Positions 1-9,894 are shown, counted from the first letter of the stretch. The stretch: DNA of 32,332 nucleotides from Acidobacteriota bacterium (GCA_021833665.1 JAKBES010000011.1:1-32332); one strand, 5' to 3'. The notes: generated by a model from the sequence alone, not told the origin. Numbers and translations: made by a program.

Positions 1-128
1 GCGCCCTGCGGCCGCTTCGCTGAACTCCTCGGGGATAGGTTGCGCCTTAGCGCTGGCAAAGCCAGACGCACGGCGCGTCGGAAGTCCAAGAGGGAGGCTC
101 CGCCCCCCTCTTGGCGCTGCGCTCCCTG

Positions 129-1982
129 CTACTGTTTCCCTACCATATTTTCTGGCTTGAGCAGGTCGTCGAGGGCCTCCTTAGAGAGCCAGCCCTTGGC
201 GAGGACCAGGTCGTAGACGCTTTCGCCCGTGTCCAAAGCCTCTTTGGCGATGGCCACGGAGCGCTCGTAGCCCAGCGCGGGGTTGAGGGCTGTCACGAGG
301 CCGATGCTGTGCTCCACGTACCTGCGGCATTGGTCGCGGTTGGCCTTGATCCCCACGATGCAGCGGCTGGCCAGGGTCACGCAGGCGTTGCGCAGAAGGA
401 GGAGGCCTCCGAGCATGTTGTAGGCGATGATGGGCTCCATCACGTTCAGTTCGAGTTGGCCCGCTTCGGCGGCCATGGTGATGGTCATGTCGTGGCCGAT
501 GATCTGGAATGCCACCTGGTTCACCACCTCGGGGATGACCGGATTGACCTTGCCGGGCATGATGGAAGAGCCGGGTTGCATGGGCGGCAGATCGATCTCG
601 TGGAGGCCGCACCGAGGGCCCGAGGAGAGGAGGCGCAGGTCGTTGCAGATCTTGCTCAGCTTCACGGCCACGCGCTTCATGACGCCGGACATTTGGACGA
701 AGGATCCCGAGTCCTGCGTGGCCTCCACGAGGTTGGGGCTCTTGACCAGGTCCACGCCGCTCACCTCGCGAAGCCTCCGGGTAACCACGTCGGCGTAGCC
801 GGGGGGGCTGTTGAGGCCCGTGCCGATGGCCGTGGCTCCCATGTTGATCTCTTTCAGCAGCGCCCCAGCTTCCCGCAGGCGCTCCATGTCCTCTCCCACC
901 ATGACGGCCCACGCGCCGAACTCCTGCCCCAGGGTCATGGGGACCGCGTCCTGAAGCTGAGTCCTCCCCATCTTGATGACGTCGGCGAATTCGCGTTCCT
1001 TACCTTCCAGGGCCGATTTGAGTTCGCCCATGGCGGCCAGGGTGTCCTTGAGGGTGAGGTTCACGGCTATTTTGACCGCCGTGGGATAGACGTCGTTGGT
1101 GGACTGGGAAAGGTTCAGGTGGTCGTTGGGATGGAGGTGCTGGTATTGGCCCTTGGCGTGTCCGAGCAGTTCCAAGGCCCGGTTGGTGATGACCTCGTTG
1201 GCGTTCATGTTCGTGGAGGTGCCCGCCCCGCCTTGGATCATGTCCACCACGAACTGGTCGTGGAATTTGCCCGCGAGGATTTCATCGCACGCCGCCGCGA
1301 TGGCTTGGGTTTTGGCTTCGTCCAGGATGCCCAGGTCGCGGTTGGCCAGGGCGCAGGCTTTCTTCACGAAGGCCAGGGCGTCGATGAGGTGATGGAACCC
1401 CGAGAGCTTGGCCCCCGAGATGGGAAAGTTCTCCAGGGCCCGGAGGGTCTGCACGCCGTAGTAAACCTCCACGGGCACCTCGCGGGTCCCCAGAAGGTCG
1501 TGCTCCGAGCGCGTCAATCCCGAGATCTCCGAGGTGGAGGTTCCGATGTCCAGGGCCGCCGCCATCTGGATGCGCTCCTTGAGGAACCGGCTCATGCGGG
1601 CCACGAGGCGGTAGAAGAGGTCGGGGCGCTCTTCACGGACGCGCTCGATGTGGGCTTTGGAGAGCTGGAGGACGGAGGCGCCGTCCCTCGTGAAGCCGCT
1701 CGCCACGTGGGGCGTGTCGTCCACGAGGAGGCCCTGGCTGAGGGCGCCCCCCACGGTGACCGTCCCGACCCGTTTCGTGGCCCCGTGGAGGCCGATGATG
1801 AGGTCCACTTCGCCCGAGGCCACGATGCCGTACCACTGGCGGGGCGTGGATTCGTGGAAGAGCCATTCCCCCGGGCCGTAGTCGCGGCGCGTGAAAAGGC
1901 CCGCGAGGAAAACGCGGTCCGCGTCGTTCAATCCTTCGAACCCGGGAAGTGGGTTGATGTCCGTTGGGCCTTGATCTGTCAT
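129..1982 (-). CDS. aspA: Aspartate ammonia-lyase with an N-terminal cyclic-nucleotide-binding-like domain
   Basis: Fumarase/aspartase signature GSSIMPGKVNP, plus TSTNMNANEVI and NDVYPTAVKIA; about 110 aa N-terminal CRP-like cNMP fold (LFHESTPRQWYGIVASGEVDLII). ATG at 1982 (MTDQGPTDINPL) preferred over the longer ORF, whose upstream part covers repeat-like spacer. Confidence 0.9.
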   Translation of the reverse strand: MTDQGPTDINPLPGFEGLNDADRVFLAGLFTRRDYGPGEWLFHESTPRQWYGIVASGEVDLIIGLHGATKRVGTVTVGGALSQGLLVDDTPHVASGFTRDGASVLQLSKAHIERVREERPDLFYRLVARMSRFLKERIQMAAALDIGTSTSEISGLTRSEHDLLGTREVPVEVYYGVQTLRALENFPISGAKLSGFHHLIDALAFVKKACALANRDLGILDEAKTQAIAAACDEILAGKFHDQFVVDMIQGGAGTSTNMNANEVITNRALELLGHAKGQYQHLHPNDHLNLSQSTNDVYPTAVKIAVNLTLKDTLAAMGELKSALEGKEREFADVIKMGRTQLQDAVPMTLGQEFGAWAVMVGEDMERLREAGALLKEINMGATAIGTGLNSPPGYADVVTRRLREVSGVDLVKSPNLVEATQDSGSFVQMSGVMKRVAVKLSKICNDLRLLSSGPRCGLHEIDLPPMQPGSSIMPGKVNPVIPEVVNQVAFQIIGHDMTITMAAEAGQLELNVMEPIIAYNMLGGLLLLRNACVTLASRCIVGIKANRDQCRRYVEHSIGLVTALNPALGYERSVAIAKEALDTGESVYDLVLAKGWLSKEALDDLLKPENMVGKQ

Positions 1983-2086
1983 GGTGTGGCTCCTTTTTCG
2001 CCAGACGGGATGAGGAGATGAGGGAATGAGGAGATGCCGGGATGCCGAGATGAGGAAATGCCTTCGTCCATGGCGGTCTCTTTTTG

Positions 2087-2107
2087 CAAATCCCAAATCC
2101 CAAATCC
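2087..2107. repeat. Short heptad repeat (CAAATCC)3
   Basis: Direct reading: caaatcc caaatcc caaatcc. Confidence 0.8.
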
Positions 2108-2219
2108 GAATTTGCCCATTCCCCCGGCACGGCCGGGCGAGCAGATTCCCGATTATAATCGAAGGAGCGAAGGATCGTGGCCTCCTGCGAAGCCGCGCCG
2201 GCGCCGGGGGAGGGTCCGA

Positions 2220-2666
2220 ATGGGAAAAGGCAAAGGCAAGCGGAAAGTGCACTCTGGGAAGCGAAGCCGATTCAGCCTGAGCCCCAGGGGCGAGCTGGCC
2301 TTGGCCGGCATCGGGGTGATCGTCCTGGGTATCCTCGCGTTCCTGGGCTGGAGCCTCCTGGCACCCATGATCTTGAAGCCCGACCACGCCAAGGCCGCGG
2401 CGGAGCAAAAGGAGCGCGCCCAGATGGCAAGCCGCTGGGAGTCCATGACTCGGGAGGGGACCGTCCTCCGGGAGGACCCGAAGCGCTGCGACGTGATGGT
2501 GGACGGGGCCAAGTGGGAGGCCCTGGGCCTTTCCGGCCAAGGTGAGGCCGCTCAGGCCGCCTCAGCCCACTTCGGCGAGAAGCGCTGCTTCGTTTACGAC
2601 GCCGCCACCGGCGCCCAACTGGGCTGGTACACGGAGGCTGAAGGGTACAAGAGGACGGGCCGGTAG
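2220..2666 (+). CDS. Small hypothetical protein with basic N-terminus and one predicted TM helix
   Basis: ATG at 2220 (MGKGKGKRKVHSGKRSRFSLSPRGELALAGIGVIVLGILAFLGW...); basic stretch then hydrophobic segment. Confidence 0.5.
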   Translation: MGKGKGKRKVHSGKRSRFSLSPRGELALAGIGVIVLGILAFLGWSLLAPMILKPDHAKAAAEQKERAQMASRWESMTREGTVLREDPKRCDVMVDGAKWEALGLSGQGEAAQAASAHFGEKRCFVYDAATGAQLGWYTEAEGYKRTGR

Positions 2667-2702
2667 GGGGAAGGGGAGAATTCGGAAATCGGAACGGGAC
2701 GA

Positions 2703-2772
2703 TTGGGGAATTGGGATTTGGGATTTGGGATTTGGAAATTGGGATTTGGGATTGGGATTGGGATTTGGGAAA
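2703..2772. repeat. GGGATTT-type heptad tandem repeat
   Basis: ttgggatttgggatttgggatttggaaattgggatttgggattgggattgggatttggg, period mostly 7. Confidence 0.9.
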
Positions 2773-2845
2773 TCCTCGCCGATCCAAGCACGGCGCGTGC
2801 TGACTTTACTCCTCACGCCTCCCCGCTCCCTGCTCCCGGCTCATT

Positions 2846-2944
<99 letters not shown>

Positions 2945-3127
2945 CAACATTCATCCCCCCCGGCATCCCTGAAACTTTCCTAAACCCGCCCGCGTAGTTC
3001 ACTCATTGGGGATTTTCTTGCATGACACAAACGCAAGCAGCAGGCCCGTGCGCGGCGGAAGTGGGGCGTCCGCGCGGGAGGGTGAGGTGAGTGGGACATT
3101 GCCCCCATCGAAAGGAGCAGCAAGGAC

Positions 3128-4642
3128 ATGAGAACCCATCGGACGGCGGCGCTGGTCGCCGCGGGCTTGGCGGTGCTGGCCCTCGCGGCACCGGCGCGGG
3201 CCCAAGGCTTCAAGGACCTGGAGGGCAAGGTGGTGGAGAAAACCCTCCCCAACGGCCTCAAGGTCATCCTCCTTCCCCGGCCCCTGGCGCCGGTGACCTC
3301 CTTCGTGACCTATGCCGACGTGGGCGGGGTAAACGAACAGCAGAACGCCACGGGGCTGGCCCACATCTTCGAGCACATGGCCTTCAAGGGAACGACCACC
3401 ATCGGCACCAAGGACATCGCCAAGGAAGAGGCGGCCATGGCGAAGGAGGACCAGGCGTTCACGGTCCTGCGCGCCGAGCGCCTGCGCCGCCCGAAGCCCG
3501 ACCCGGAAAAACTGAAACTGGATGAAGCGGCCTTCAAGAAGGACCAGGAAGAGGCGCAGAAGTATTCGGACACGGGCGCCTTTGACAAGATCCTGGAGCA
3601 GCAGGGCGCCTCGGGCCTGAACGCCTTCACGGGCTTCGACCAGACCGTCTACCACTACTCCCTTCCGTCCAACAGGCTCGAGCTCTGGGCGGCGCTGGAA
3701 TCGGACCGCTTCACCCATCCCGTCCTTCGGGAGTTTTACAAGGAGAAGGACGTGATCATGGAAGAGAAGCGCATGGGGGAGAGCCGCCCCACCATGCGGC
3801 TCTTCAACGACTTTTTTCCCGTGGCTTACTCCGCCGCCATGTACCGCTCGTGGGTCATCGGCTCCATGAGCGACTTGCAGGCCATCACGCGCCAGCAGGC
3901 CAAGGACTGGTTCAGCAAGTACTACTGCGCCAAGAACCTCACCGTGGCCATCGTGGGCGACGTGGACCCCAAGACGGCCATGCCCGTCCTGGAAAAATAT
4001 CTGGACAAGATCCCCGCCGGTGCCAAGCCCGAGGGGCCCATCACCGTGGAGCCTCCCCAGCGGGCCGAGAAGCGCATCATCATGGATGATCCCTCCCAGC
4101 CCTTCCTGGTCATCGGCTACCACCGGCCCGACATCAACGACCCCGACAACGCGGCCTATGACGTGCTCGCGGACGTCCTGGGCGGCGGGCGCTCGTCGCG
4201 CCTCTACAAGGCCCTCGTGAAGGAGAAGAAGGTGGCCCTTTACGCCGCCGCCATGCCCTCCTTCGAGGGTGAGAAATTCCCCGGCCTCTTCACCATCATG
4301 GCCGTGGCCAACAAGGGCAAGACCAACGCCGAGTGCGAGGCCGCCATCTACGCCGAGCTGGACAAGATCCAGAATGAACCCATCACGAAGGACGAGCTGG
4401 AGGGCGTGAAGGCCCGCGCCAAGATGCATTTCATCGACGGTATCGACAGCAACATGGGCCTGGCCATGCAGCTCGCCATGGCCCAGAATCTCCAGGGCGA
4501 CTGGCGCCAGATGTTTAACTACCTGGACCGAATTGACGCGGTGACGGCTCAGGACGTGACGCGCATCGCCAAGTCGGCCTTCGCGAAATCCAACCGGACG
4601 GTGGGCATGATCGAGACGACGCCCGCCAAGTCCGAGAAGTAA
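3128..4642 (+). CDS. M16 family zinc peptidase (catalytic-type subunit), secreted
   Basis: Signal-peptide-like N-terminus; HxxEH zinc motif in GLAHIFEHMAFKG; RBS-like aaggagcagc upstream. Confidence 0.9.
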   Translation: MRTHRTAALVAAGLAVLALAAPARAQGFKDLEGKVVEKTLPNGLKVILLPRPLAPVTSFVTYADVGGVNEQQNATGLAHIFEHMAFKGTTTIGTKDIAKEEAAMAKEDQAFTVLRAERLRRPKPDPEKLKLDEAAFKKDQEEAQKYSDTGAFDKILEQQGASGLNAFTGFDQTVYHYSLPSNRLELWAALESDRFTHPVLREFYKEKDVIMEEKRMGESRPTMRLFNDFFPVAYSAAMYRSWVIGSMSDLQAITRQQAKDWFSKYYCAKNLTVAIVGDVDPKTAMPVLEKYLDKIPAGAKPEGPITVEPPQRAEKRIIMDDPSQPFLVIGYHRPDINDPDNAAYDVLADVLGGGRSSRLYKALVKEKKVALYAAAMPSFEGEKFPGLFTIMAVANKGKTNAECEAAIYAELDKIQNEPITKDELEGVKARAKMHFIDGIDSNMGLAMQLAMAQNLQGDWRQMFNYLDRIDAVTAQDVTRIAKSAFAKSNRTVGMIETTPAKSEK

Positions 4643-4653
4643 AGGAGGCGGCC

Positions 4654-6867
4654 ATGAGCATCAAGACGATTCTTCGCGTATCCGCCGCGGCCGCCCTTCT
4701 GTGCGGGATGGCCGCCGTGTCCTCCGCGGCACAGGAGAAGGCGCCCGCGCCGGCTCCCAAGGCAACCGCAGCGCCGGCCACCAAGGCCCCGGCCAAGACT
4801 TACGTGGACAAGCTCACGTATCCCAAACTCCATCCCATCACCATGCCCCAGGTGGTCCGCGAGACCCTCCCCAACGGCATGAGGCTCATCCTCATCGAGG
4901 ACCACGAGCTGCCCCTCGTGTCCATGCGGGCCCTGATCAAGGGTGGCAAGGTGGCCGAGCCCCCCTCCAAGCCGGCCCTCTGCGCTCTCTTCGGCGAGGT
5001 CCAGCGCACGGGCGGCGTGAAGTCCATGACCGGCGACCAGGTGGACGACTTCCTGGAGCGCATCGGCGCCTCCATCGAGACCAACGTGGGCGACACCTAC
5101 GGCGTGGTCTCCGCCAAGACCCTCACGGAGCAGCTCGACAAGGTCCTGCCGCTCTTCGCCGAGTTCCTGGAGGAGCCGGCCTTCGCCCAGGACAAGATTG
5201 ATTTGGCCAAAACCCACCTTAACGGGATGATCTCCCGCCGCAACGACGAGGTCATGGGCATCGCCAGGCGCGAGTTCCTCCAGCTCGTGTACGGCGCCAA
5301 GTCCCCCTTCGCCAGGGAGTACGAGTACGACGACGTGGACGCCCTGACCCGCGCGGACCTGCTGGGCTACCAGAAGGCCCTCTACCGGCCCGACAACGTG
5401 ATCTTGGCCGTGTGGGGCGACTTCAAGGCCCCCGAAATGAAACAGAAGCTCGCCGAAGCCTTTAAGGGGTGGCAGGCCTCGGGCCCCGCCCCGGTGTTCA
5501 CCGAACCCGCGGTGCCCCAGCCCAAGCCCTCCATCAACTATGTGGAGAAGACCGACCAGGAGCAGACCACCGTCCTGCTGGGCGAGCTGGGACTGCGACT
5601 GGACGATCCCGACTACCCAGCCATCAACATGATGTCCGAGATCCTGGGCGGCAGCATGTCCTCCCGCATCTTCGTCCAGGTCCGCACCCTTAAGGGCCTG
5701 GCTTACGGGGCGGGCGGCTTCATGGTTCCCGCCTACGACCACCCCGGCGCCTTCTATTTCTATACGGCCACCAAGCCCCACAGCACCGCCGAGGCCATCG
5801 CCACGATCTTGGACGAGATCAAGAAGATCCGGCAGGAGCCCGTCACCGACGAGGAGCTGAAAAAGGCCAAGGACGGCTACCTGAACACCTACGCGTTCGA
5901 GTTCGATTCCACCGGCAAGATCGCCGGCCGCCTGGCCACCTACGAGCTGTACGGCTATCCGGCGGACTTCAACGTGAAGCTGCGCGACGCCATCGAGAAG
6001 GTGACCAAGGAGGACGTGCTCAAGGCCGCCCAGAAGCACCTCAACCCCGACGTCCTCACGGTTCTGGCCGTGGGCGTGGCCAGCAAGTTTGACAAACCGC
6101 TGTCCACCTTCGGCCCCGTGAACACCATTGATATCACCATCCCCGAGCCCAAGCCCAAGGAGATCATTCCCGAGGCCACCGCCGAGACCCTGAAGGCGGG
6201 GACCGACGTCCTCCTCATGGCCGCCAAGGCCACGGGCGAGCCGGCCCTGCGCGGCCTGAAGAACATGGCCAGCGAGGGGGCCACCACCATCAAGACGCCC
6301 ATGGGCGAGATGGAGCTCAAGGGCTCGGCCACCTTCATCCTGCCCGCGAGGCTCTACAATTCCATTACGACGCCCATGGGAGCCATGGTTCAGGTCGTGG
6401 ACGGCGACAAGGGCTGGATGACCATGGGCCCCAACGTCCGTGATTTGCCCGCCTCGGCTGTCGCCGAGATGAAGCGCGGGCTCTACACGGAGGCGGGCTG
6501 CGCCCTCCTCCTCCAGCAGGCCCTTGAAGGCAAGCTCCAGGGCCAGCTCATCGGCAAGACGCAGTTTGAAGGCAAAGACGCCAACGACGTGCTGGTGAAG
6601 ATCGGCGACGGCGCCCTGCGCGTTTACGTGGCCGCCGACGGCACCGTGCTCGGCACCCGGCAGCGGGCCCAGACCCAGGAGGGGCCGGCGGACGTGATCG
6701 AGGTCTTCAGCACCTTCACGCCCGTGTCGGGCCTGAAGGTCCCCTTCGAGTCGGTCCAGAAGGTCAAGGGTGAGGTGAAGTCTTCGTCCAAGCTCACCTC
6801 CGTCAAGGTCAACCCCGGCTTCAGCGAGGACCTCTTCAAGAAACCGAGCGGAGAAGAGAAGAAGTGA
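4654..6867 (+). CDS. M16 family peptidase-like protein (non-catalytic type) with extra C-terminal domain
   Basis: M16 fold motifs (LPNGMRLILIEDHELPLVSMRALIKGG; GGSMSSRIFVQVR) but no HxxEH at the expected site; about 200 aa C-terminal extension; 11 bp after the previous gene. Confidence 0.85.
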   Translation: MSIKTILRVSAAAALLCGMAAVSSAAQEKAPAPAPKATAAPATKAPAKTYVDKLTYPKLHPITMPQVVRETLPNGMRLILIEDHELPLVSMRALIKGGKVAEPPSKPALCALFGEVQRTGGVKSMTGDQVDDFLERIGASIETNVGDTYGVVSAKTLTEQLDKVLPLFAEFLEEPAFAQDKIDLAKTHLNGMISRRNDEVMGIARREFLQLVYGAKSPFAREYEYDDVDALTRADLLGYQKALYRPDNVILAVWGDFKAPEMKQKLAEAFKGWQASGPAPVFTEPAVPQPKPSINYVEKTDQEQTTVLLGELGLRLDDPDYPAINMMSEILGGSMSSRIFVQVRTLKGLAYGAGGFMVPAYDHPGAFYFYTATKPHSTAEAIATILDEIKKIRQEPVTDEELKKAKDGYLNTYAFEFDSTGKIAGRLATYELYGYPADFNVKLRDAIEKVTKEDVLKAAQKHLNPDVLTVLAVGVASKFDKPLSTFGPVNTIDITIPEPKPKEIIPEATAETLKAGTDVLLMAAKATGEPALRGLKNMASEGATTIKTPMGEMELKGSATFILPARLYNSITTPMGAMVQVVDGDKGWMTMGPNVRDLPASAVAEMKRGLYTEAGCALLLQQALEGKLQGQLIGKTQFEGKDANDVLVKIGDGALRVYVAADGTVLGTRQRAQTQEGPADVIEVFSTFTPVSGLKVPFESVQKVKGEVKSSSKLTSVKVNPGFSEDLFKKPSGEEKK

Positions 6868-6898
6868 AACGTGAAAAGTAAAAAGTAAAAAGAGAGGG
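6864..6898. repeat. Heptad repeat (gtgaaac/gtgaaaa/gtaaaaa/gtaaaaa)
   Basis: Four consecutive 7-bp units starting over the stop codon of the M16-like gene. Confidence 0.7.
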
Positions 6899-7198
6899 CG
6901 CCACGCCCTCCCTGCTGAACGTCAGCGCCCCCGTCCGCTGTCAACGGGCCGGGGGCGTTGACGCGCCTATCCCTGCTCCTGGCGGCGGCCCATCTTACGC
7001 GCCGGTTCTGCGGCACTTCGCTTCCCGCCGCATGGGCATTCGATCTCCTTCGCCCTTAGCAACACTCAAAGCGTCCTTCCCAGTTCACATTCCGCCTTCC
7101 CCTGTTCCCGCGGGTTTTGGCATATAGGGCCCGGTTGGGCTACAATTTCTGATCAGCCCGCGCCGCGAGGACGCGGCGGGGCTCAGCGGAGCCGTCCT

Positions 7199-8401
7199 TT
7201 GGAGAATCGCAAGCGATCGCTTCTGACCGTCTTCCTTATCGTTTTCATCGACCTCATGGGATTCGGGATCGTCATCCCGCTCCTTCCCCTTTATGGTGAC
7301 CGGTACAACCCTTCTCCGGCGGTCTTCGGCCTCCTCATGGCGGCCTACTCGCTTATGCAGTTCATCTTCGCCCCGATTTTGGGGCGCTTCTCGGATGCCG
7401 TGGGGCGTAGGCCCATCCTCATCCTGTCCCTGGCAGGGACCGTCATAGGTTACTTTATTTTCGCCATGCAGGATTCCTTGTGGCTCCTTTTTCTGGCGAG
7501 GGCCGTGAACGGCATCGCGGGGGCCAACGTGGCCACCGCGCAGGCGGTCATCGCCGACGTGACGAAGCCCGAAGAGCGGGCCAAGGGCATGGGCCTCATC
7601 GGCGCGGCCTTCGGGCTTGGCTTTATTTTGGGGCCGGCCATCGGCGGCGCCGCCAACGAGTATTTCGGCGCCCGGGCCCCGGGCTTCTTCGCCGCGGCCC
7701 TCTCCGCCGGAGCTCTCCTCATGACCGTCTTCGCCCTGCCCGAAACGTGGCCCGCCGAGCGGCGCGCCCAGGCCGCTCCCAACCGCGTCCGCCGCGGCTG
7801 GTTCTCCGTCACCCGGCTCATGGAAGCGCTCCGCCATCCGCAGATCGGGCTCGTGCTCGTGATCTTCTTTCTCACAACCTTCGCCTTCGCCAACTTCGAA
7901 TCCACGTTTGCCCTTTTTCTGAATGAGACGATGCACCTCGACACCGCCCACGTCATGTACTTCTTCGTCTTCGTAGGCGTGCTGGCGGCGTTCATCCAAG
8001 GGGGGCTCATCGGCCGCCTTGTGAAGCGCTTCGGCGAGAGGAAGCTCATCCTCACGGGGGCCGTTCTCCTGGTGCCCGGCTACCTGCTCATCCTCACCGC
8101 CACGTCCATAGGGCACCTCATGGCGTTCCTCGTTCTGCTGGCCCTCGGCGCGGGCTTCACGTCGCCGACGCTATCGTCGCTCGTGTCGCGGCTGTCCACG
8201 GCCGAGGAACAAGGCGGCATCCTGGGCATCTTCCAATCCATGGCGTCCCTGGCCCGCATCACGGGGCCCTTCTGGGGCGTTTTCGCCTTCAAGGAGTTCG
8301 GGGTGTCCGTGCCCTACCTCACGGCGGGGTCCGTGGCCGCCGTGGTGGTGGTCCTGGCGTGGCTCATGCTCGCCCGGGCAAGGCGACAGGAACAGCGGTA
8401 A
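7199..8401 (+). CDS. MFS transporter (drug-efflux/TetA-like)
   Basis: Twelve-TM-like hydrophobic pattern; GRFSDAVGRRPILI loop motif; TTG start. Confidence 0.85.
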   Translation: MENRKRSLLTVFLIVFIDLMGFGIVIPLLPLYGDRYNPSPAVFGLLMAAYSLMQFIFAPILGRFSDAVGRRPILILSLAGTVIGYFIFAMQDSLWLLFLARAVNGIAGANVATAQAVIADVTKPEERAKGMGLIGAAFGLGFILGPAIGGAANEYFGARAPGFFAAALSAGALLMTVFALPETWPAERRAQAAPNRVRRGWFSVTRLMEALRHPQIGLVLVIFFLTTFAFANFESTFALFLNETMHLDTAHVMYFFVFVGVLAAFIQGGLIGRLVKRFGERKLILTGAVLLVPGYLLILTATSIGHLMAFLVLLALGAGFTSPTLSSLVSRLSTAEEQGGILGIFQSMASLARITGPFWGVFAFKEFGVSVPYLTAGSVAAVVVVLAWLMLARARRQEQR

Positions 8402-8567
8402 GACGCTAGACGCTAGACGCTAGACGCTAGACGCGAACCGCGAAGCGTGAGACGGAAAAGCGCGAGACGCGAGACGCGAGACGCGGGAGCGGAGACGCGA
8501 GACGCGAAGCGCGGGACCGGAGACGCGAACCGCGGGACCGGAGACGCGAACCGCGGGACCGGAGACG
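8399..8567. repeat. Heptad tandem repeat (TAGACGC/GAGACGC) grading into a 21-bp higher-order repeat
   Basis: tagacgc x4, then gagacgc units, then cgcgggaccggagacgcgaac at 8510-8530, 8531-8551 and a partial copy from 8552. Confidence 0.9.
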
Positions 8568-8570
8568 ATG

Positions 8571-8609
8571 AAGGGACCGGGGGCCATCCCAGCGGCCGCC
8601 CGGTCCCTT
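8571..8609. terminator. Inverted repeat between convergent genes, possible bidirectional terminator
   Basis: aagggaccggg (8571-8581) / cccggtccctt (8599-8609), perfect 11-bp stem between the MFS gene (+) and the ferritin-like gene (-). Confidence 0.5.
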
Positions 8610-8633
8610 CCTGTTCTGCCTATGGCCTATGGC

Positions 8634-9143
8634 CTATTCTTCTAAATTAAATTCCTGAAATTCATAGAAGTAGCCCGTGCGGGTGAGGACGTCCACCTCG
8701 GCCTGGACGATGGCCGTATGCCCGTCCTCGATCTCGAGGAACCGGCCGAACATGGCCTTGGCGTTGGGGTCCGACAGGGTTTCCACGAGCCCCTTGTAGT
8801 AGGTGCTCACCTCTTCTTCGAGCTTGAGGGCCGTGAAGAGGCGCTTGTAGTCGTCGCTGTAGTCCCGCTTCTCCTGGGAGGCCTTGATCATCTCCAGCCC
8901 CTTCTGAAGAAAATCGGGGGCGGGAATGACCGTCCCGATGGGATCGGCGGAAAGCTTCCCCTCGGCGCGCCACTGCTTGAGGCGCGAATCGAGGTAGTCC
9001 ACGTGGCCCTGTTCTTCCTTGGCCAAAACCTCAAAGAATACTTTGCCCTTGGGGTCGTCGGACTTGGTCGCGGCCCAGATATAGTGGTCCCGCACCTTGT
9101 TTTCGTATTGCAGGGCTGTGACGATGGCTTCATCAACGGTCAT
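8634..9143 (-). CDS. Ferritin-like / rubrerythrin-family diiron protein
   Basis: Paired helices with E...EEQGH (KVFFEVLAKEEQGHVDYL) and LEEEVSTYY / FLEIEDGHTAIV. Confidence 0.8.
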   Translation of the reverse strand: MTVDEAIVTALQYENKVRDHYIWAATKSDDPKGKVFFEVLAKEEQGHVDYLDSRLKQWRAEGKLSADPIGTVIPAPDFLQKGLEMIKASQEKRDYSDDYKRLFTALKLEEEVSTYYKGLVETLSDPNAKAMFGRFLEIEDGHTAIVQAEVDVLTRTGYFYEFQEFNLEE

Positions 9144-9165
9144 GGTTTTCCCCTTTTCCTGCGAG

Positions 9166-9894
9166 TCAGGCCTTACCGGCGGGGCCGAAGGGGTCCCGCG
9201 AGGGCATGAGGTGGATCTCGTCCACGTTGGCTTCCGCCGGCTGGGAGAGGGCGTAGCACACGGCCTCGGCCACGGTTCGGGCAGCCATCATTGATTCCCT
9301 GGGAAGTTTGCCGCCGAAGGTGTTCCACGCCGGGGTGAGGGTCGCCCCGGGGAGGATGGCCGTGACCTTGACGCCCTTCGGGGCCGCCTCCAGACGCAGG
9401 GCCGCCAGGAAACCCATGAGGCCCCACTTGCTGGCGCAGTAGGCGGTTTCCTGGGGGAACCCGATCTTGCCGGCGATGGAGGACAGGGCGACGACGTGGC
9501 CCGCGCCCTGCTTATAGAAGTGGGGCAGAAGGTATTTGATCAAGAAGTACGTGGACGTGAGGTTCGTGTCCAGGACCTGCCGCCACTCTTCCGTGGGGGT
9601 GGCCTCCAGCCGGTTCATGCGGAACACACCGGCGCTGTGCACCACCGCGTTCACGGCCCCGAAGGTCTTGAGGGACTCGGCCACGATGGCCCGGACGTCT
9701 TCCTCGACGGTCATGTCTCCGGGGATCGCCACGACCCGCTGTCCCCTGCTGGCCATCTCCCGGGCCGCCGCTTCAATCTTCTTGCGGTTTCGTCCCGTGA
9801 GTACGACCGTGTGATGCTCCCGGGCGAGTTGATCGGCCACGGCCTCGCCGATGCCCGAACTCGCCCCCGTCACAAGGATGATCTTCTTGTCCAT
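9166..9894 (-). CDS. SDR family NAD(P)-dependent oxidoreductase
   Basis: TGASSGIG cofactor motif, YCASK (YxxxK) catalytic motif, VHSAGVF. Confidence 0.92.
   Translation of the reverse strand: MDKKIILVTGASSGIGEAVADQLAREHHTVVLTGRNRKKIEAAAREMASRGQRVVAIPGDMTVEEDVRAIVAESLKTFGAVNAVVHSAGVFRMNRLEATPTEEWRQVLDTNLTSTYFLIKYLLPHFYKQGAGHVVALSSIAGKIGFPQETAYCASKWGLMGFLAALRLEAAPKGVKVTAILPGATLTPAWNTFGGKLPRESMMAARTVAEAVCYALSQPAEANVDEIHLMPSRDPFGPAGKA

Noticed and set aside
53-114. Inverted repeats downstream of the aspartase (CTGGC-AAA-GCCAG; ccaagaggg...ccctcttgg)
   Set aside because: No clear T-run in the minus-strand direction and too close to the window edge to interpret.
8401-8567. Possible CRISPR array
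   Set aside because: Units are contiguous 7- and 21-bp tandem repeats without unique spacers; no cas genes in the window.
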